Source: Chloroflexota bacterium
GTDB taxonomy: Bacteria; Chloroflexota; Anaerolineae; Anaerolineales; UBA4823
Direction: 5' to 3'
Assembly: GCA_029782365.1 (NCBI GenBank)
Contig: JAKOUW010000085.1
Coordinates: 186,001 to 250,000 of the forward strand
DNA length: 64,000 nucleotides
Positions 1-9,870 of this stretch are shown one piece after another. The position numbers were made by a program, and so were the translations under genes. Within the stretch, counting starts at the first letter, position 1; each line of letters begins with the position of its first letter. The notes beneath the pieces were generated by a model. That model was not told where the DNA came from, ran no database searches, and worked only from the letters and a program-made list of their open reading frames with translations.

Positions 1-1383
1 CTCACGACCGGCCTGCAAAGCATAGCTCTGTGCCACACCTTTATAGGAATTCGCGATTTCCTCCAGTGAACGCACCCGTTTGAGATACTGCTCCAGGCTT
101 TCGCGCCGTGCTCCGGGACGGGCTCCGGAAATCGCGTCAGCAGATTCTGCGATAATGGCTTCCACCGATTCTTGTTCTACTTCGTGGTGGTGCGATGCAA
201 TTGCATTAATGACTTTCGGATTCACGCCGTAACGCTTGGCATATTCCGCACCCAACATGGCATGCGTGCCTTCGATGTTATGGTCCATCGCCTTGCCCAG
301 GTCATGCAGGAGCCCTGACTGCTTGGAAATTTCGACATCCGCTCCCAACTCTGAAGCGATCACGGCTGCCAGCTTGGCTACTTCCACAGCGTGATACAAC
401 TGGTTTTGTCCATAGGAAGTGCGGTATTTCAAGCGGCCTAGCATCTTCATCACCTCTGGGTGCAGTCCGCTGACGCCCGCTTCATAGCAGGCCTGTTCAC
501 CAGCTTCCACGATCAGTTTTTCCACTTCCTTCTGTTCGTTTTTCAATACCTTTTCAACATAGGCAGGATGAATACGGCCATCAACCACCAGTTTTTGCAG
601 AGCGCGCCGGGCTACTTCACGCCGCACCGGGTCAAAGCAAGAGATGGTCACCGCCTCGGGTGTATCATCTACGATGACGTCAACGCCAGCGGCCTGCTCA
701 AAGGCATGAATATTGCGTCCGTTGCGGCCAATAATCCTGCCTTTCATCTCGTCGGAAGGAATATTGACCAACGAAGTAGTGATTTCAGCGACATGGTCAG
801 AAGCCACGCGCTGGATGGCTGTAGCAATCAACTCGCGCGCCCGACGCTCGCCTTCTTCACGCGCTTCGGTCTCCACCTGGCGGATGATGCGCGCCATATC
901 GTTGCGCGCGTCTTTCTCAACTTCATCCAGGAGAATTTTCCGTGCATCTTCGATGGTCATCTGCGAAATACGGGTCAGCTCCTCCATTTCTTTCTCATAG
1001 AGTTTTTCCACTTCAGCGCTGCGCCGGTCTAAAGCGCTCTGGCGCTTGTTCAACGCCTGTTCGCGTTTTTCCAGGCGATCCGTGCGGTTATCGACTTCTT
1101 CACGACGTTTTTGCAGGCGATCTTCCTCACGCGTCAGTTCGCTACGGCGCCGGGTGATTTCCTGTTCAGCGCTTTGACGAATTTGCAGCGCTTTATCCTT
1201 GGCCTGGAGTTCAATTTCCTGTGCTTTTTCATGTGCGACGTTAATCACATGGTCAGCTTCGATCTGCTTGCGCAGATCTTCCCTTTTCTGGGCCTGAAGA
1301 TGCAGGTAATAACCCAAAGCTGTTCCACCCGCCAGACCAACCAGCAAGGCAATGATTGATAAGATGATCCCTTGTAAACCCAT
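1..1383 (-). CDS. rny: Ribonuclease Y (3' end cut by window edge)
   Basis: This is a membrane-anchored endoribonuclease that starts mRNA decay. The reading frame is open at the left edge, so 461 codons are visible and roughly the last 50 residues of a usual ~510-520 aa protein are missing. In order I see an N-terminal membrane helix (about residues 4-26), a long charged coiled coil (about 30-190), a KH RNA-binding domain containing KGRIIGRNGRNIHAFE, and an HD domain with the metal-binding LLHDLGKAMDHN motif and a later SHHHEVE. The ATG at 1381-1383 begins the membrane helix. It lies 16 bp downstream of recX on the same strand, so the two are probably co-transcribed. The identification is firm; the C-terminus cannot be judged. 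Confidence 0.95.
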   Translation of the reverse strand, partial: MGLQGIILSIIALLVGLAGGTALGYYLHLQAQKREDLRKQIEADHVINVAHEKAQEIELQAKDKALQIRQSAEQEITRRRSELTREEDRLQKRREEVDNRTDRLEKREQALNKRQSALDRRSAEVEKLYEKEMEELTRISQMTIEDARKILLDEVEKDARNDMARIIRQVETEAREEGERRARELIATAIQRVASDHVAEITTSLVNIPSDEMKGRIIGRNGRNIHAFEQAAGVDVIVDDTPEAVTISCFDPVRREVARRALQKLVVDGRIHPAYVEKVLKNEQKEVEKLIVEAGEQACYEAGVSGLHPEVMKMLGRLKYRTSYGQNQLYHAVEVAKLAAVIASELGADVEISKQSGLLHDLGKAMDHNIEGTHAMLGAEYAKRYGVNPKVINAIASHHHEVEQESVEAIIAESADAISGARPGARRESLEQYLKRVRSLEEIANSYKGVAQSYALQAGRE

Positions 1384-1399
1384 TTCTTCTACCTCTACC

Positions 1400-2047
1400 T
1401 CATTCCTCTATTTGATTTCCTTGTAAGTCTTGCCAGCATTTTTGTGTTACAGAGCGGATCGTTTCATAATCAAATCCTCGGCGAGCTAAAAAGCCGCCCA
1501 GTTTATTGCGAAAGTCCATCCACTCCAGCTCGCCCAATTTGCGCATTTGCTTTTGAGCTGCCTGGTAAGCCAGTTGTTCTTCCTGTGCCGCATCGACTTC
1601 CTGTAGAGCAGTCTGGATGTCGGTATCGTCCAGGCCTTTGCGGCGCATTTCGAGAGTCAGCGCTTTCCGGCTGCGCGGCCGAAATTCAGACCGGTTCTCA
1701 ACCCACGCCTGAGCAAACTTACTGTCGTTGACCAGGCCATTTGCTGCCAATCGTTCCAGCACATAATTCATCGTTTCTTCCGGCACCGCGTGCCGCGCAA
1801 GATTCCTGCGCACCTCAGCCTCGGTGCGTGGGCGGTGCTCGATAAAATGTAGCGCGCGCTGCAAAGCAACCTCACGCTCATCCGCACCGCGCAGTTCAGC
1901 GATCTTCTCTTCCGTTAGCTCTTGCCCAACCCGCAGCCAGGCAGCTACAATCCTAGACAGGCCAAACGCAAACTCTTCGTCCAGGTAAACATTCACCCGT
2001 TGGTTATTATGCTGCTGAACTTTTAATGCAGTTATCCGTTGACCCAT
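1400..2047 (-). CDS. recX: Regulatory protein RecX
   Basis: RecX proteins are small all-helical proteins that bind RecA filaments and modulate recombination. This one is about 215 aa, near the family norm, and has the typical tandem three-helix repeats, for example residues around HFIEHRPRTEAEVRRNLAR followed by a second unit with RPRSRKALTLEMRRKGL. I chose ATG 2047 because the only in-frame start further upstream is a TTG at 2062; neither has a strong Shine-Dalgarno. It is followed after 16 bp by rny. recA is not in the window, so the pairing with rny rather than recA is notable but not unusual. A hairpin (2066-2101) lies just upstream. Confidence 0.85.
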   Translation of the reverse strand: MGQRITALKVQQHNNQRVNVYLDEEFAFGLSRIVAAWLRVGQELTEEKIAELRGADEREVALQRALHFIEHRPRTEAEVRRNLARHAVPEETMNYVLERLAANGLVNDSKFAQAWVENRSEFRPRSRKALTLEMRRKGLDDTDIQTALQEVDAAQEEQLAYQAAQKQMRKLGELEWMDFRNKLGGFLARRGFDYETIRSVTQKCWQDLQGNQIEE

Positions 2048-2610
2048 GTCGTTTAATATCAAATAGCCAGCCTGAACCTGCCTGAGCAGGCTGTGGCTGG
2101 CGTGAGCTCACTTCCTGTTGTAAATGAATATTAGCCCTGGTACCGAGAAAAGACAAAAGCTGCCTGTAACGTGCGCACCAGGAGGCTGCCTGTCAAATGT
2201 TAATAATCTGACCCACAATACCGAAGAGCAGGCTAATGCTCATTATTTACATCAAAAGCTTTAACAAACCAACCACTGCCGCCCAGGGCAAATGCCTGAA
2301 AATTCATCCGGCAGGAAGAATCAATGTTTTCATTTACACTTTCAACTGTATTATACTAGAATTCTTAAAAATCAAGGAAGTCTAATTCATTTCCGTGATG
2401 GAAATGAGCTTTTCCAATCTACCATCGCCCTCTTTAAGCACGATTCTGTACTAAAATGAAAATAATCACAATGATCTTACAGTTATCTATTGAAATTATG
2501 ACAAAAGGAACTATCAACTTCTCGAAAAATATGGGATGATTAGATAGTAAACCTGCCTCTTCTACCTGTCCCACTGAGCAGGTGCTTTGTTCGCGACGAA
2601 AGGAGTTTTT
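2048..2610. other. Divergent intergenic region recX / maeB, with a hairpin
   Basis: This 563-bp non-coding stretch separates divergent recX and maeB and must hold both promoters. The clearest structure is a two-part stem-loop at 2066-2101: GCCAGCC (2066-2072) pairs with GGCTGGC (2095-2101), and inside it CCTGC (2077-2081) pairs with GCAGG (2086-2090). It would lie in the recX 5' leader if transcription starts upstream. The part from about 2330 to 2540 is AT-rich, with TATACT at 2352-2357 as a possible plus-strand -10, but no -35 is well placed. The maeB ribosome-binding site AGGAG is at 2601-2605. I see no further gene here. Confidence 0.5.
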
Positions 2611-4869
2611 ATGAACAAAATTACCCGTGAAGATGCCCTCGAATACCATCACTTGAATGGAAAGAGCGGCAAAATTGAAGTCGTGCCAACCAAACCTATG
2701 GATACACAGCGCGATTTGAGCCTGGCTTATACCCCGGGTGTCGCTGTCCCTGTTTTGGAAATCGAGAAGGATCCCGAATTAGCCTATGAATACACTTCGA
2801 AAGGCAATCTGGTGGCGGTCTTGTCGAATGGCACAGCCATCCTCGGTCTGGGTGATCGCGGCGCCCTGGCTGGCAAACCTGTGATGGAAGGCAAAGGGGT
2901 ATTGTTTAAAAAATTCGCCGATGTTGATGTATTTGACATTGAGGTCAACTCCCATGATCCTGATGAGGTGATCAAAGTCGCTGCGGCGATCTCGCCTACA
3001 TTTGGTGGCATCAACCTGGAAGATATCAAGGCACCCGAATGCTTCTATATCGAGGAGACACTTAAAGCGATGCTCGATATACCGGTTTTTCATGATGACC
3101 AACACGGTACAGCGATCATTTCCGGCGCGGCACTCGTCAATGGCCTTGAACTGATTGGGAAGAAGCTTTCCGAGGTGAAGATTACGATTTCCGGCGCAGG
3201 CGCTTCCGCCATTTCCTGCTCCGAGCTGATGATCCGCCTGGGAGCAATGCGTGAGAACATAACCCTGGTCGATACTCGCGGCGTGGTTTATAAGGGCCGC
3301 AAGGAAGGCATGAACGAATACAAGCTTCGCCTGGCTCACGAAACCGATGCTCGCACCCTGGAAGATGCCATGCGCGGAGCTGATGTGTTCTACGGACTGT
3401 CAGTGGCCAATATTCTGACCCCAGAAATGGTCAAGGCAATGGCCGAGCGCCCGCTGATTTTTGCCATGGCGAACCCGGATCCAGAAATCCGCTATGAGCT
3501 GGCTCGTGAAGCTCGCCCGGATGCCATCATCGCCACCGGTCGTTCGGATTATCCCAATCAGATCAACAATGTGTTGGGGTTCCCCTTTATCTTCCGGGGT
3601 GCACTAGACGTGCGCGCCCGCGCTATCAATGAAGATATGAAAGTCGCGGCATCGCGCGCCCTGGCCAGCCTGGCAAAAGAGGATGTGCCGGACAGTGTCC
3701 TGCGCGCGTATGGCCTGGAAAGCCTGAAATTCAGCGAAGAATATATTATCCCCAAGCCTCTCGACCCGCGTGTCTTGCTGTGGGAATCTCCAGCCGTAGC
3801 AAAGGCCGCGATGGACTCCGGCGTGGCTCGTAAACAAATAAATCTGGATGAATATCGCGAAAAATTGGCTTTAAGGCAAGGTGTTGGTGAGCAGGTGCGT
3901 TATTACATTATCAACAAAGCCAAGAATTTGCCGGTCAAGAAGCGCGTTGTGTTGGTAGAAGGCGAAGAGAATAAAATTATTCGCGCAGCTTCTCAAATTT
4001 TGGAAGATGGGATTGCGGTTCCGGTGCTCGTTGGCCGCGCCGAGGTGATCCAAAATAAAGTCAAGAGCCTGGGCTTGGATGTCAATCTTGAGATCGTCGA
4101 TCCGGCAAAATTCAATCGCATCGAGGAATACGCCAAGGCTTATTTCGAGATCCGCCAGCGCAAAGGTGTAACACTGCAAGATGCGTTTAAACTGGTGCAT
4201 GATCCCAACATTTTCGGATCGTTGATGGTGGCCATGGGAGACGCCAATGCCTTCGTTTCCGGTCTGACCTACGATTACCCGGCAGTCATTCGACCTTCTC
4301 TGCAGATTCACCACACCCGCCCAGGCGCCAAGCGCGCAGCCGGAGTGTACATCATCATTGCCAAAGGCAAGGTGTACTTCTTCACGGATGCCACGGTGAA
4401 TATCGACCCCAACGCCGAGGATCTGGCAGAGATTGCCTGCCTGTCGGCCAATTTTGCCCGAGAGATGGGCATCGAACCAAGAGTGGCCTTCCTATCTTTC
4501 TCCAATTTCGGCAGCACGCCACATGCGCTGTCAGAAAAGGTGAAGAAAGCCGTGGAGCTGATCCGCCAGCGCTGCCCGGACTTTGCCGTAGATGGCGAAA
4601 TGCAGGCTGATACGGCAGTCAACCCCTCGATTGTCGAACAGCGCTACCCATTCAGCAAGGTGACTGATGCCAATGTATTGGTGTTCCCATCTCTGGAAGC
4701 GGCTAACATCGCCTACAAACTGTTGGCTGAAATGGGCGGCGCCCAGGCGATTGGTCCTGTACTCTTGGGCATGGGTGCCCCGATTCATGTGCTGCAAACC
4801 GGCGCCGAAGTGCGCGATATTGTCAATATCGCTGCCCTGGCAGCGATCGACGCTTCAGATCGCCAGTAA
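2611..4869 (+). CDS. maeB: NADP-type malic enzyme with phosphotransacetylase-like C-terminal domain
   Basis: It oxidatively decarboxylates malate to pyruvate and CO2 with NAD(P)+, linking the TCA cycle to pyruvate and NADPH supply. At 752 aa it matches the large MaeB type (about 760 aa). The N-terminal malic domain carries [11 protein letters not shown] and the metal-binding run around HDDQHGTAI; the nucleotide-binding part has [11 protein letters not shown]. From about residue 430 the protein continues as a PTA_PTB domain, which in this family is regulatory rather than a proven acetyltransferase. ATG 2611 is chosen over an in-frame TTG at 2587 because AGGAG lies 5 bp upstream of it. A perfect terminator follows directly, so it is probably monocistronic. 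Confidence 0.95.
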   Translation: MNKITREDALEYHHLNGKSGKIEVVPTKPMDTQRDLSLAYTPGVAVPVLEIEKDPELAYEYTSKGNLVAVLSNGTAILGLGDRGALAGKPVMEGKGVLFKKFADVDVFDIEVNSHDPDEVIKVAAAISPTFGGINLEDIKAPECFYIEETLKAMLDIPVFHDDQHGTAIISGAALVNGLELIGKKLSEVKITISGAGASAISCSELMIRLGAMRENITLVDTRGVVYKGRKEGMNEYKLRLAHETDARTLEDAMRGADVFYGLSVANILTPEMVKAMAERPLIFAMANPDPEIRYELAREARPDAIIATGRSDYPNQINNVLGFPFIFRGALDVRARAINEDMKVAASRALASLAKEDVPDSVLRAYGLESLKFSEEYIIPKPLDPRVLLWESPAVAKAAMDSGVARKQINLDEYREKLALRQGVGEQVRYYIINKAKNLPVKKRVVLVEGEENKIIRAASQILEDGIAVPVLVGRAEVIQNKVKSLGLDVNLEIVDPAKFNRIEEYAKAYFEIRQRKGVTLQDAFKLVHDPNIFGSLMVAMGDANAFVSGLTYDYPAVIRPSLQIHHTRPGAKRAAGVYIIIAKGKVYFFTDATVNIDPNAEDLAEIACLSANFAREMGIEPRVAFLSFSNFGSTPHALSEKVKKAVELIRQRCPDFAVDGEMQADTAVNPSIVEQRYPFSKVTDANVLVFPSLEAANIAYKLLAEMGGAQAIGPVLLGMGAPIHVLQTGAEVRDIVNIAALAAIDASDRQ

Positions 4870-4881
4870 TCACTATCAAAC

Positions 4882-4916
4882 AAAACACCTGCGCCGTGTA
4901 ACGGCGCAGGTGTTTT
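4882..4916. terminator. Bidirectional rho-independent terminator between maeB and ftsZ
   Basis: A perfect 15-bp stem (4882-4896 with 4902-4916) with a 5-nt loop TGTAA begins 12 bp after the maeB stop. It is T-rich on its right side for the plus strand and, read on the minus strand, is also followed by TTTTGTTTG. It can therefore end maeB and also catch transcripts arriving from the ftsZ end of the dcw cluster. Confidence 0.92.
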
Positions 4917-4930
4917 GTTTAAACCAGCCT

Positions 4931-5005
4931 GTGATTGGCGAAGGCAGTGTCAATCACAGGCAGGCGTCCAGAGCTGGTCAGGAGGAGGAGGCCGACCAGC
5001 TCTGG
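4931..5005. repeat. Two inverted repeats between the maeB terminator and ftsZ
   Basis: CCAGAGCTGGTC (4968-4979) and GACCAGCTCTGG (4994-5005) form a perfect 12-bp inverted repeat around a purine-rich 14-nt loop that contains AGGAGGAGGAGG. A smaller pair, GTGATTG (4931-4937) and CAATCAC (4951-4957), lies just to its left. The motif AGCTGGTCA recurs at 5044-5052. No gene spans this area. On the minus strand these structures would sit in the 3' untranslated part of ftsZ mRNA and could protect the transcript end; this is inference. Confidence 0.55.
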
Positions 5006-5144
5006 AAATTTCCAGTCTGAAGAGCCTGAATGGCGACAGCACAAGCTGGTCAGCCACTCAGGTCCCCTGCCCGAATTGGGCGCTATTCATTTTCTTGCGC
5101 ATGGCGCGAGCCATCTTTCCTGACCGAACAAGCCAGGTGGAGGC

Positions 5145-6326
5145 TTATTTCGTCAGGCGGTTGCGCAAGAATGTCGGTACATCAAGATCTTCAGTGTTGA
5201 TGGTGCGTGGTTCAAAGATCGTCTTGTTGACCGGGATTGAGCCGTTGGATTGGTCGCGCGGCGTTCCACTGCTGCTTGCGCGCGAGTCAGCCGGGCGGGA
5301 CGGCGAAACTGCACGGGTTTCACTGCGACCAGGCTGGACAGCTTCCGAAAGACGGCGAGTCTGGGTGGAAGAGCGCTCGAAGCCAGTCGCGATCACGGTG
5401 ATGCGGATCGCATCGGTCATGCTCTGATCGATCACCGCACCGAAGATCAGGTTCACGTCGGGATGAGCGGTTTCCTTGATAATCGCTGCAGCCTGATTTA
5501 CCTCGAACAAAGTCATATCCGGCCCACCGGTGACGTTGAACAAGATTCCGCGTGCGCCATCGATAGTGATGTCGAGGAGCTGGCTGGAAATAGCCTGCTC
5601 AGCAGCCAGGCGAGCGCGATCTTCGCCAGTGGCAGAACCGACGGCCATCAGAGCGGCGCCACCTTCGGACATGATCGTCCGTACATCAGCAAAGTCCAGG
5701 TTGATCAACCCGGGAACGGTAATCAATTCGGAAATGCCCTGCACGCCCTGGCGTAGAACATCGTCGGCCATGCGGAAGGCTTCTTGCAAGCCGGCGCGCT
5801 TATCTACGATCTGCAGTAAGCGGTCGTTCGGAATGACGATCAAGGTGTCGGCATGTTCTTTCAGCTTGGCAATACCAGCTTCTGCGGATGCGATGCGGCG
5901 AGAGCCTTCGAAAGTGAAGGGCCGGGTGACAACGCCAATGGTCAGCGCCCCAGATTCCTTGGCGATCTGCGAAACAATCGGGCTGGCGCCAGTGCCTGTG
6001 CCGCCGCCCATACCGGCAGTGACAAAGACCATATCGGCGCCTTTCAGAACTTCATACAGCTCCTCGGCCGATTCTTCCGCCGCCTTTTTTCCCTGGTCTG
6101 GGTTGCCGCCAGAGCCAAGCCCGCGGGTCAGTTTCTCGCCAATGCGCACACGGGTTTGAGCGCTTGAAAGAAGCAGCGCCTGTGCATCGGTGTTGATTGA
6201 AATAAATTCCACACCCGTGAGGCCTTCTTTGATCATCCGTTCAACGGCGTTGCATCCGCCGCCGCCTACGCCCACAACCTTAATGCGAGCGAAGGATTCT
6301 AAATCTGCGAAATTGTTGTTAGACAT
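5145..6326 (-). CDS. ftsZ: Cell division GTPase FtsZ
   Basis: FtsZ is the tubulin-like GTPase that forms the cytokinetic ring. The 393-aa product has the glycine-rich nucleotide loop [13 protein letters not shown] near the N-terminus, the tubulin signature [12 protein letters not shown], a variable linker rich in Arg, Ser and Pro (about 320-375), and a C-terminal peptide [12 protein letters not shown] of the kind that docks on FtsA. ATG 6324-6326 is preceded by AGGAGG at 9-nt spacing, so a longer in-frame start at 6425 is unlikely. It is the last gene of the dcw cluster. The 108-bp gap after ftsA holds a 12-bp inverted repeat that could affect its expression separately. Confidence 0.97.
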   Translation of the reverse strand: MSNNNFADLESFARIKVVGVGGGGCNAVERMIKEGLTGVEFISINTDAQALLLSSAQTRVRIGEKLTRGLGSGGNPDQGKKAAEESAEELYEVLKGADMVFVTAGMGGGTGTGASPIVSQIAKESGALTIGVVTRPFTFEGSRRIASAEAGIAKLKEHADTLIVIPNDRLLQIVDKRAGLQEAFRMADDVLRQGVQGISELITVPGLINLDFADVRTIMSEGGAALMAVGSATGEDRARLAAEQAISSQLLDITIDGARGILFNVTGGPDMTLFEVNQAAAIIKETAHPDVNLIFGAVIDQSMTDAIRITVIATGFERSSTQTRRLSEAVQPGRSETRAVSPSRPADSRASSSGTPRDQSNGSIPVNKTIFEPRTINTEDLDVPTFLRNRLTK

Positions 6327-6386
6327 GGTAGGTTCCTCCTCGTAAGAACTTTGATTTCCTATTGTCTTCCCGCCAGGATGACGGGG

Positions 6387-6420
6387 CACGCAGGATAAAC
6401 TTTGCCGCTTATCCTGCGTG
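6387..6420 (-). promoter_or_regulatory. Inverted repeat in the ftsA-ftsZ gap
   Basis: CACGCAGGATAA (6387-6398) and TTATCCTGCGTG (6409-6420) form a perfect 12-bp inverted repeat with a 10-nt loop in the leader of ftsZ, 15 bp after the ftsA stop. There is no U-run after it on the minus strand, so it is not a standard terminator. It may be an mRNA processing or stabilising structure or a protein-binding site. The perfect symmetry is seen; the role is inferred. Confidence 0.6.
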
Positions 6421-6434
6421 GTCAAACATCCTGG

Positions 6435-7685
6435 TCAAGGCATCATCCTGCGAATAACTTCTTTGATATAGTCCCAAACATTGTTCGGAGCCTGCCCCCT
6501 GGCGCTGTTCGATGCGCTGCGTCGGGGATTTTTCTCCGTTACAATCTCACTCACCAGCATCGCCCAGCGCAGCAAGCCAACGCTGGTGGAAAATGCCGGA
6601 GAATTCAACCGGTCTACCATCCCAATCAGGTTTTGCGGCTGGGCGATGCGCACTGGCACATTCAGCACCCGGTTCGCCAGTGTGCGGATTCCAGGCAGAG
6701 CACTCGTCCCACCTGTCAACACCAACCCTGCCGGCAGCAAGCCATCGTAACCAGAGCGTTTGATCTCTTGCAGCACCAGGTTGAATATTTCTTCTACGCG
6801 GGCTTCAATAATATGCGCCAATTCCTGCCGGTTGATTTGTACAGCCTGCTCCTCGCCAAACGGCCGGATGGTGAAAAATTCATCGGCGTTGATTTCTGAG
6901 CGAACGGAGTGGCCGTGCTGCACTTTGATCTCCTCAGCTTGCGAAACCGGCAGCCTCAGCCCATGAGCAATATCAGAAGTAATGTGGTTGCCGCCCACAG
7001 GCAGAACACTGGTGTAATACACATCTCCATCAATGAAAATGCCAATATCTGTCGTGCCGCCTCCGATATCGCAAACCACGACTCCCATCTGACGTTCCGT
7101 CTCACTCAAGACAACTTCAGCAGATGCCAGGGGGTTCAATACGAACTGCGAAGCCTGCACACCCGAGGCAGACACACATTGGCGCAAATTTTCCACCGTC
7201 GAGGCCGCGGCTGTGATGATATGGGTTTCCACTTCCAGGCGGTAACCGTGCATCCCCAAGGGCGAACGGACACCTTCCTGACCATCTACGTTGAAACCGC
7301 GCTGGATGACATGGATAATTTCTCGATTGTGCGGGATGGCGACTGCGCGGGCGGCATCAATGGCTCGTGCAACATCATCTTGGCCAATGGTGCGGTTGGT
7401 AATGCCGACTGCACCCTTGCTGTTCACCGATGTAACATGCGAACCAGCCAGGCTGACCAGCGCGGCGTTGATTTCATACCCCGATGTGCGCTCGGCTTTG
7501 TCCACAGAGCGGTTAATGGCCTGCGAGGCTGCCGCCATATCGACAACATTGCCTTTCTTGATACCTTGTGATGGTTCGATGCCCACGCCCAATATGCGAA
7601 GATTTTCCGGCCCTTCGGCGCGGGCAACCAATGTGCAAATCTTTGTCGTTCCAATATCAATCCCAACAATCGTGGGTGCTTCCAT
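6435..7685 (-). CDS. ftsA: Cell division protein FtsA
   Basis: FtsA is the actin-like ATPase that tethers FtsZ to the membrane and recruits later division proteins. The 416-aa product starts with the actin-family phosphate-1 motif GIDIGTTKICTLVA, has the phosphate-2 motif VCDIGGGTTDIGIF and an adenosine motif VLTGGTSALPGI, and ends in a likely amphipathic membrane-targeting helix VWDYIKEVIRRMMP. ATG 7685 lies 3 bp after the ftsQ stop with GGAG upstream, indicating tight coupling. The ftsQ-ftsA-ftsZ order is the classic one. Confidence 0.96.
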   Translation of the reverse strand: MEAPTIVGIDIGTTKICTLVARAEGPENLRILGVGIEPSQGIKKGNVVDMAAASQAINRSVDKAERTSGYEINAALVSLAGSHVTSVNSKGAVGITNRTIGQDDVARAIDAARAVAIPHNREIIHVIQRGFNVDGQEGVRSPLGMHGYRLEVETHIITAAASTVENLRQCVSASGVQASQFVLNPLASAEVVLSETERQMGVVVCDIGGGTTDIGIFIDGDVYYTSVLPVGGNHITSDIAHGLRLPVSQAEEIKVQHGHSVRSEINADEFFTIRPFGEEQAVQINRQELAHIIEARVEEIFNLVLQEIKRSGYDGLLPAGLVLTGGTSALPGIRTLANRVLNVPVRIAQPQNLIGMVDRLNSPAFSTSVGLLRWAMLVSEIVTEKNPRRSASNSARGQAPNNVWDYIKEVIRRMMP

Positions 7686-7688
7686 AAC

Positions 7689-8735
7689 TTATCGCTCCAT
7701 TCGGTAATAGGGAGCGTGAGGATTTTCAACGCTCACCACAACCGGCTTGATGTTATTTTGAACCAGGTAGTTGACAATTGCAGCGTAAACGGTTTGTTTT
7801 TGCTGCAAATCGGTCATGTCTCTACCGAAATAGACGCTCCAACCATGCTGATCCGTCCAGCCAAAACCTCGTTCAGGTTGGTAGAGCAACGGTGCATCCT
7901 TGGGGAGATTGGTGTAGAGCTGCAGCATCGTTTTGACCAATTTTGCATCCAACTTCGATGCGGGAAGCGGCTTGCCATCTTCCGTCTGCGGTTTGCGGAT
8001 GCCCGCAATAACGGCCAGCATTTCCTCGCTAACTCCTGGTAAGATATCTGCCTGGACGAGCGGCAAGCTACTGCCATCGCCGCGTGCTGGAAAGATATAA
8101 CCTTCTTGATCCACCCAATGCTCGCCGCTGTCGTTCGTCCAGCGCAGGACAGGAGTGCGTTCAACTACGGTGATATGCACACTGGCCGGCAAGCCGACAG
8201 AGACCTTGACATCCGAGAAATCCGAGAAAGATTTCTTCACGTCCTCCACCACCACGGCCGGGTCGACGGCAGTGATCGCTTCACCTGACAACCCGACCGC
8301 CTGGTTAATCTCACTCAGCTTTACGCGCTTCAAACCTTTCACGTCCAAAGTTTCCACCTTGAACGTAGGAGAATAAACCAGGAATCCCGCGCACACCAGC
8401 ATCAATACCAGCAACATGCCAGAGACGGCCCGCCACCCAAAATTGACCACGGGCAGCGATGGCACTGTGACCTCTCCTCCGGTTGAGCCGATGGCAATAT
8501 CGAAACGCCGCCGGGACCGGTTCGCAGGATGGATGGGAGTCGCCATGCCATACGAATCGCCGCGGCGCGTGACGACGGGAACTCGAGCTGGCTGCTCACG
8601 CCGCCGCTCAGTCGCATACTGGATTTGCTTCTGTTCATCGGCCGACCGCTTATTGCGGCGTTCCCGCGCTGTTTCTGAGCGCTGGGTGGGCTCTGATCGA
8701 TTGGCTCTCCGCCTGGTTTGAAACATACCGGCCAT
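7689..8735 (-). CDS. ftsQ: Cell division protein FtsQ/DivIB
   Basis: FtsQ is a bitopic divisome protein that bridges the early and late division machinery with FtsL and FtsB. The 348-aa product has a long basic cytoplasmic N-terminus (about 1-100, rich in Arg), one membrane helix (about 103-123, AVSGMLLVLMLVCAGFLVYS), then a POTRA domain that starts with FKVETLDVKGLKRVKLSEI, and a beta domain with VVERTPVLRW. The cytoplasmic part is longer than in E. coli FtsQ. The start has AGGA upstream. It lies between ddl and ftsA as in the standard dcw order. Confidence 0.92.
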   Translation of the reverse strand: MAGMFQTRRRANRSEPTQRSETARERRNKRSADEQKQIQYATERRREQPARVPVVTRRGDSYGMATPIHPANRSRRRFDIAIGSTGGEVTVPSLPVVNFGWRAVSGMLLVLMLVCAGFLVYSPTFKVETLDVKGLKRVKLSEINQAVGLSGEAITAVDPAVVVEDVKKSFSDFSDVKVSVGLPASVHITVVERTPVLRWTNDSGEHWVDQEGYIFPARGDGSSLPLVQADILPGVSEEMLAVIAGIRKPQTEDGKPLPASKLDAKLVKTMLQLYTNLPKDAPLLYQPERGFGWTDQHGWSVYFGRDMTDLQQKQTVYAAIVNYLVQNNIKPVVVSVENPHAPYYRMER

Positions 8736-8762
8736 TCGCTTCTATCCTTTATCCATTCGTCA

Positions 8763-9869
8763 TCAAGCCGAATACTTCCACTCAAGTTGATCCCGTTCTT
8801 GCTTGCGCTCAAGCGCCAGGCCAATCAAACGGTCCAATAGTGCTGTATATGGCAGGCCGCTGGCCTGCCAGAGCTTAGGGTACATACTGATTTTCGTGAA
8901 ACCAGGAATGGTGTTGATTTCACTCAGGTAAATTTCGCCTGTGTGCTTATCCATCAAGAAATCAACCCGCGCCATCCCTTTTGCATCCACTGCCTGGTAA
9001 GCCCGCAGCGCCAGACTCTGGATCAATTGTGCTTGCGCTGGTTCGAGGGGCGCAGGGATGATCAGGCGGGAGGCTTCATCCACATACTTGGCTTCATAAG
9101 AGTAAAACTCTCGGCTGGGAACAACTTCACCCGGTACCGAGGCTGTGGTCTCCTGGTTGCCCAGGATACTGACCTCAATCTCGCGTGCTTCAATGCCTCG
9201 CTCCACAAGGATGCGAGTATCAAAACGCGCCGCTTCGTGCAACCCTTCCAACAAGTCTGACCGATTGTGGCATTTACTCACCCCAACCGAAGAGCCCATG
9301 TTGGCCGGTTTAACGAACAAGGGGTATGGGGAAACCTTCTCAGCCTGGTCAATCACAGCATTCATATTGTCTTTCAGGTCGGCGCGCATGATTACGATAT
9401 TCTCGAGTACCGGGATACCATTGGCCTGCATGACATTCTTGAACACGCCTTTATCCATGCCCACAGCAGAGCCCAACACACCTGCGCCGACATAAGGAAT
9501 ACCGCACATTTCGAGATAACCTTGAAGAATGCCATCTTCACCATTTGTGCCATGGATGACGGGAAATACAACATCGATGCTAGAGACGGTCTTCAACACT
9601 TCCTGGGAAGGGGAATTTTCAATAATGAACAGCCCTGCATGTCCAGGATTCGGCAAGAGAACGGCCTGTTTCAACGCCGTATACCGCTGGTTTACAAAGG
9701 CATCCAAAACGGCTTCCCCGGTCAGCCAGACGCCAGCATGCGTGATCCCCAGCGAGTAGATTTCGTATTTTGCCGAGTCAAGGTTATCAATGATCGAGCG
9801 CGCAGACATGAGCGACACTTCATGCTCGCCCGAGCGCCCTCCAAAGATTACCAAAACCCGGATTTTCAT
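8763..9869 (-). CDS. ddl: D-alanine--D-alanine ligase
   Basis: The enzyme is an ATP-grasp ligase that makes the D-Ala-D-Ala dipeptide used by MurF. The 368-aa product has FGGRSGEHEVSLMSA at the N-terminus, VFPVIHGTNGEDG, KPANMGSSVGVSK, and LSEINTIPGFTKISMYP near the C-terminus. The omega loop reads FYSYEAKY with the Tyr typical of D-Ala-D-Ala ligases rather than D-Ala-D-lactate enzymes, so vancomycin-type precursors are not expected from this gene. ATG 9869 is 1 nt after the murB stop, and a 17-codon extension upstream is unlikely to be translated. Confidence 0.95.
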   Translation of the reverse strand: MKIRVLVIFGGRSGEHEVSLMSARSIIDNLDSAKYEIYSLGITHAGVWLTGEAVLDAFVNQRYTALKQAVLLPNPGHAGLFIIENSPSQEVLKTVSSIDVVFPVIHGTNGEDGILQGYLEMCGIPYVGAGVLGSAVGMDKGVFKNVMQANGIPVLENIVIMRADLKDNMNAVIDQAEKVSPYPLFVKPANMGSSVGVSKCHNRSDLLEGLHEAARFDTRILVERGIEAREIEVSILGNQETTASVPGEVVPSREFYSYEAKYVDEASRLIIPAPLEPAQAQLIQSLALRAYQAVDAKGMARVDFLMDKHTGEIYLSEINTIPGFTKISMYPKLWQASGLPYTALLDRLIGLALERKQERDQLEWKYSA

Positions 9870-9870
9870 A

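Noticed and set aside
2333..2357. TTTACA...TATACT as maeB promoter
   Set aside because: The spacing is 13 bp, too short for a sigma-70 promoter; only the -10 half is attractive.
2434..2652. 72-codon minus-strand frame across the maeB start
   Set aside because: It overlaps the maeB ribosome-binding site and N-terminus, has no recognisable sequence and no ribosome-binding site.
5530..6159. Long plus-strand open frames inside ftsZ and other minus-strand genes
   Set aside because: They are antisense shadows of well-identified genes and show no family resemblance or ribosome-binding sites.
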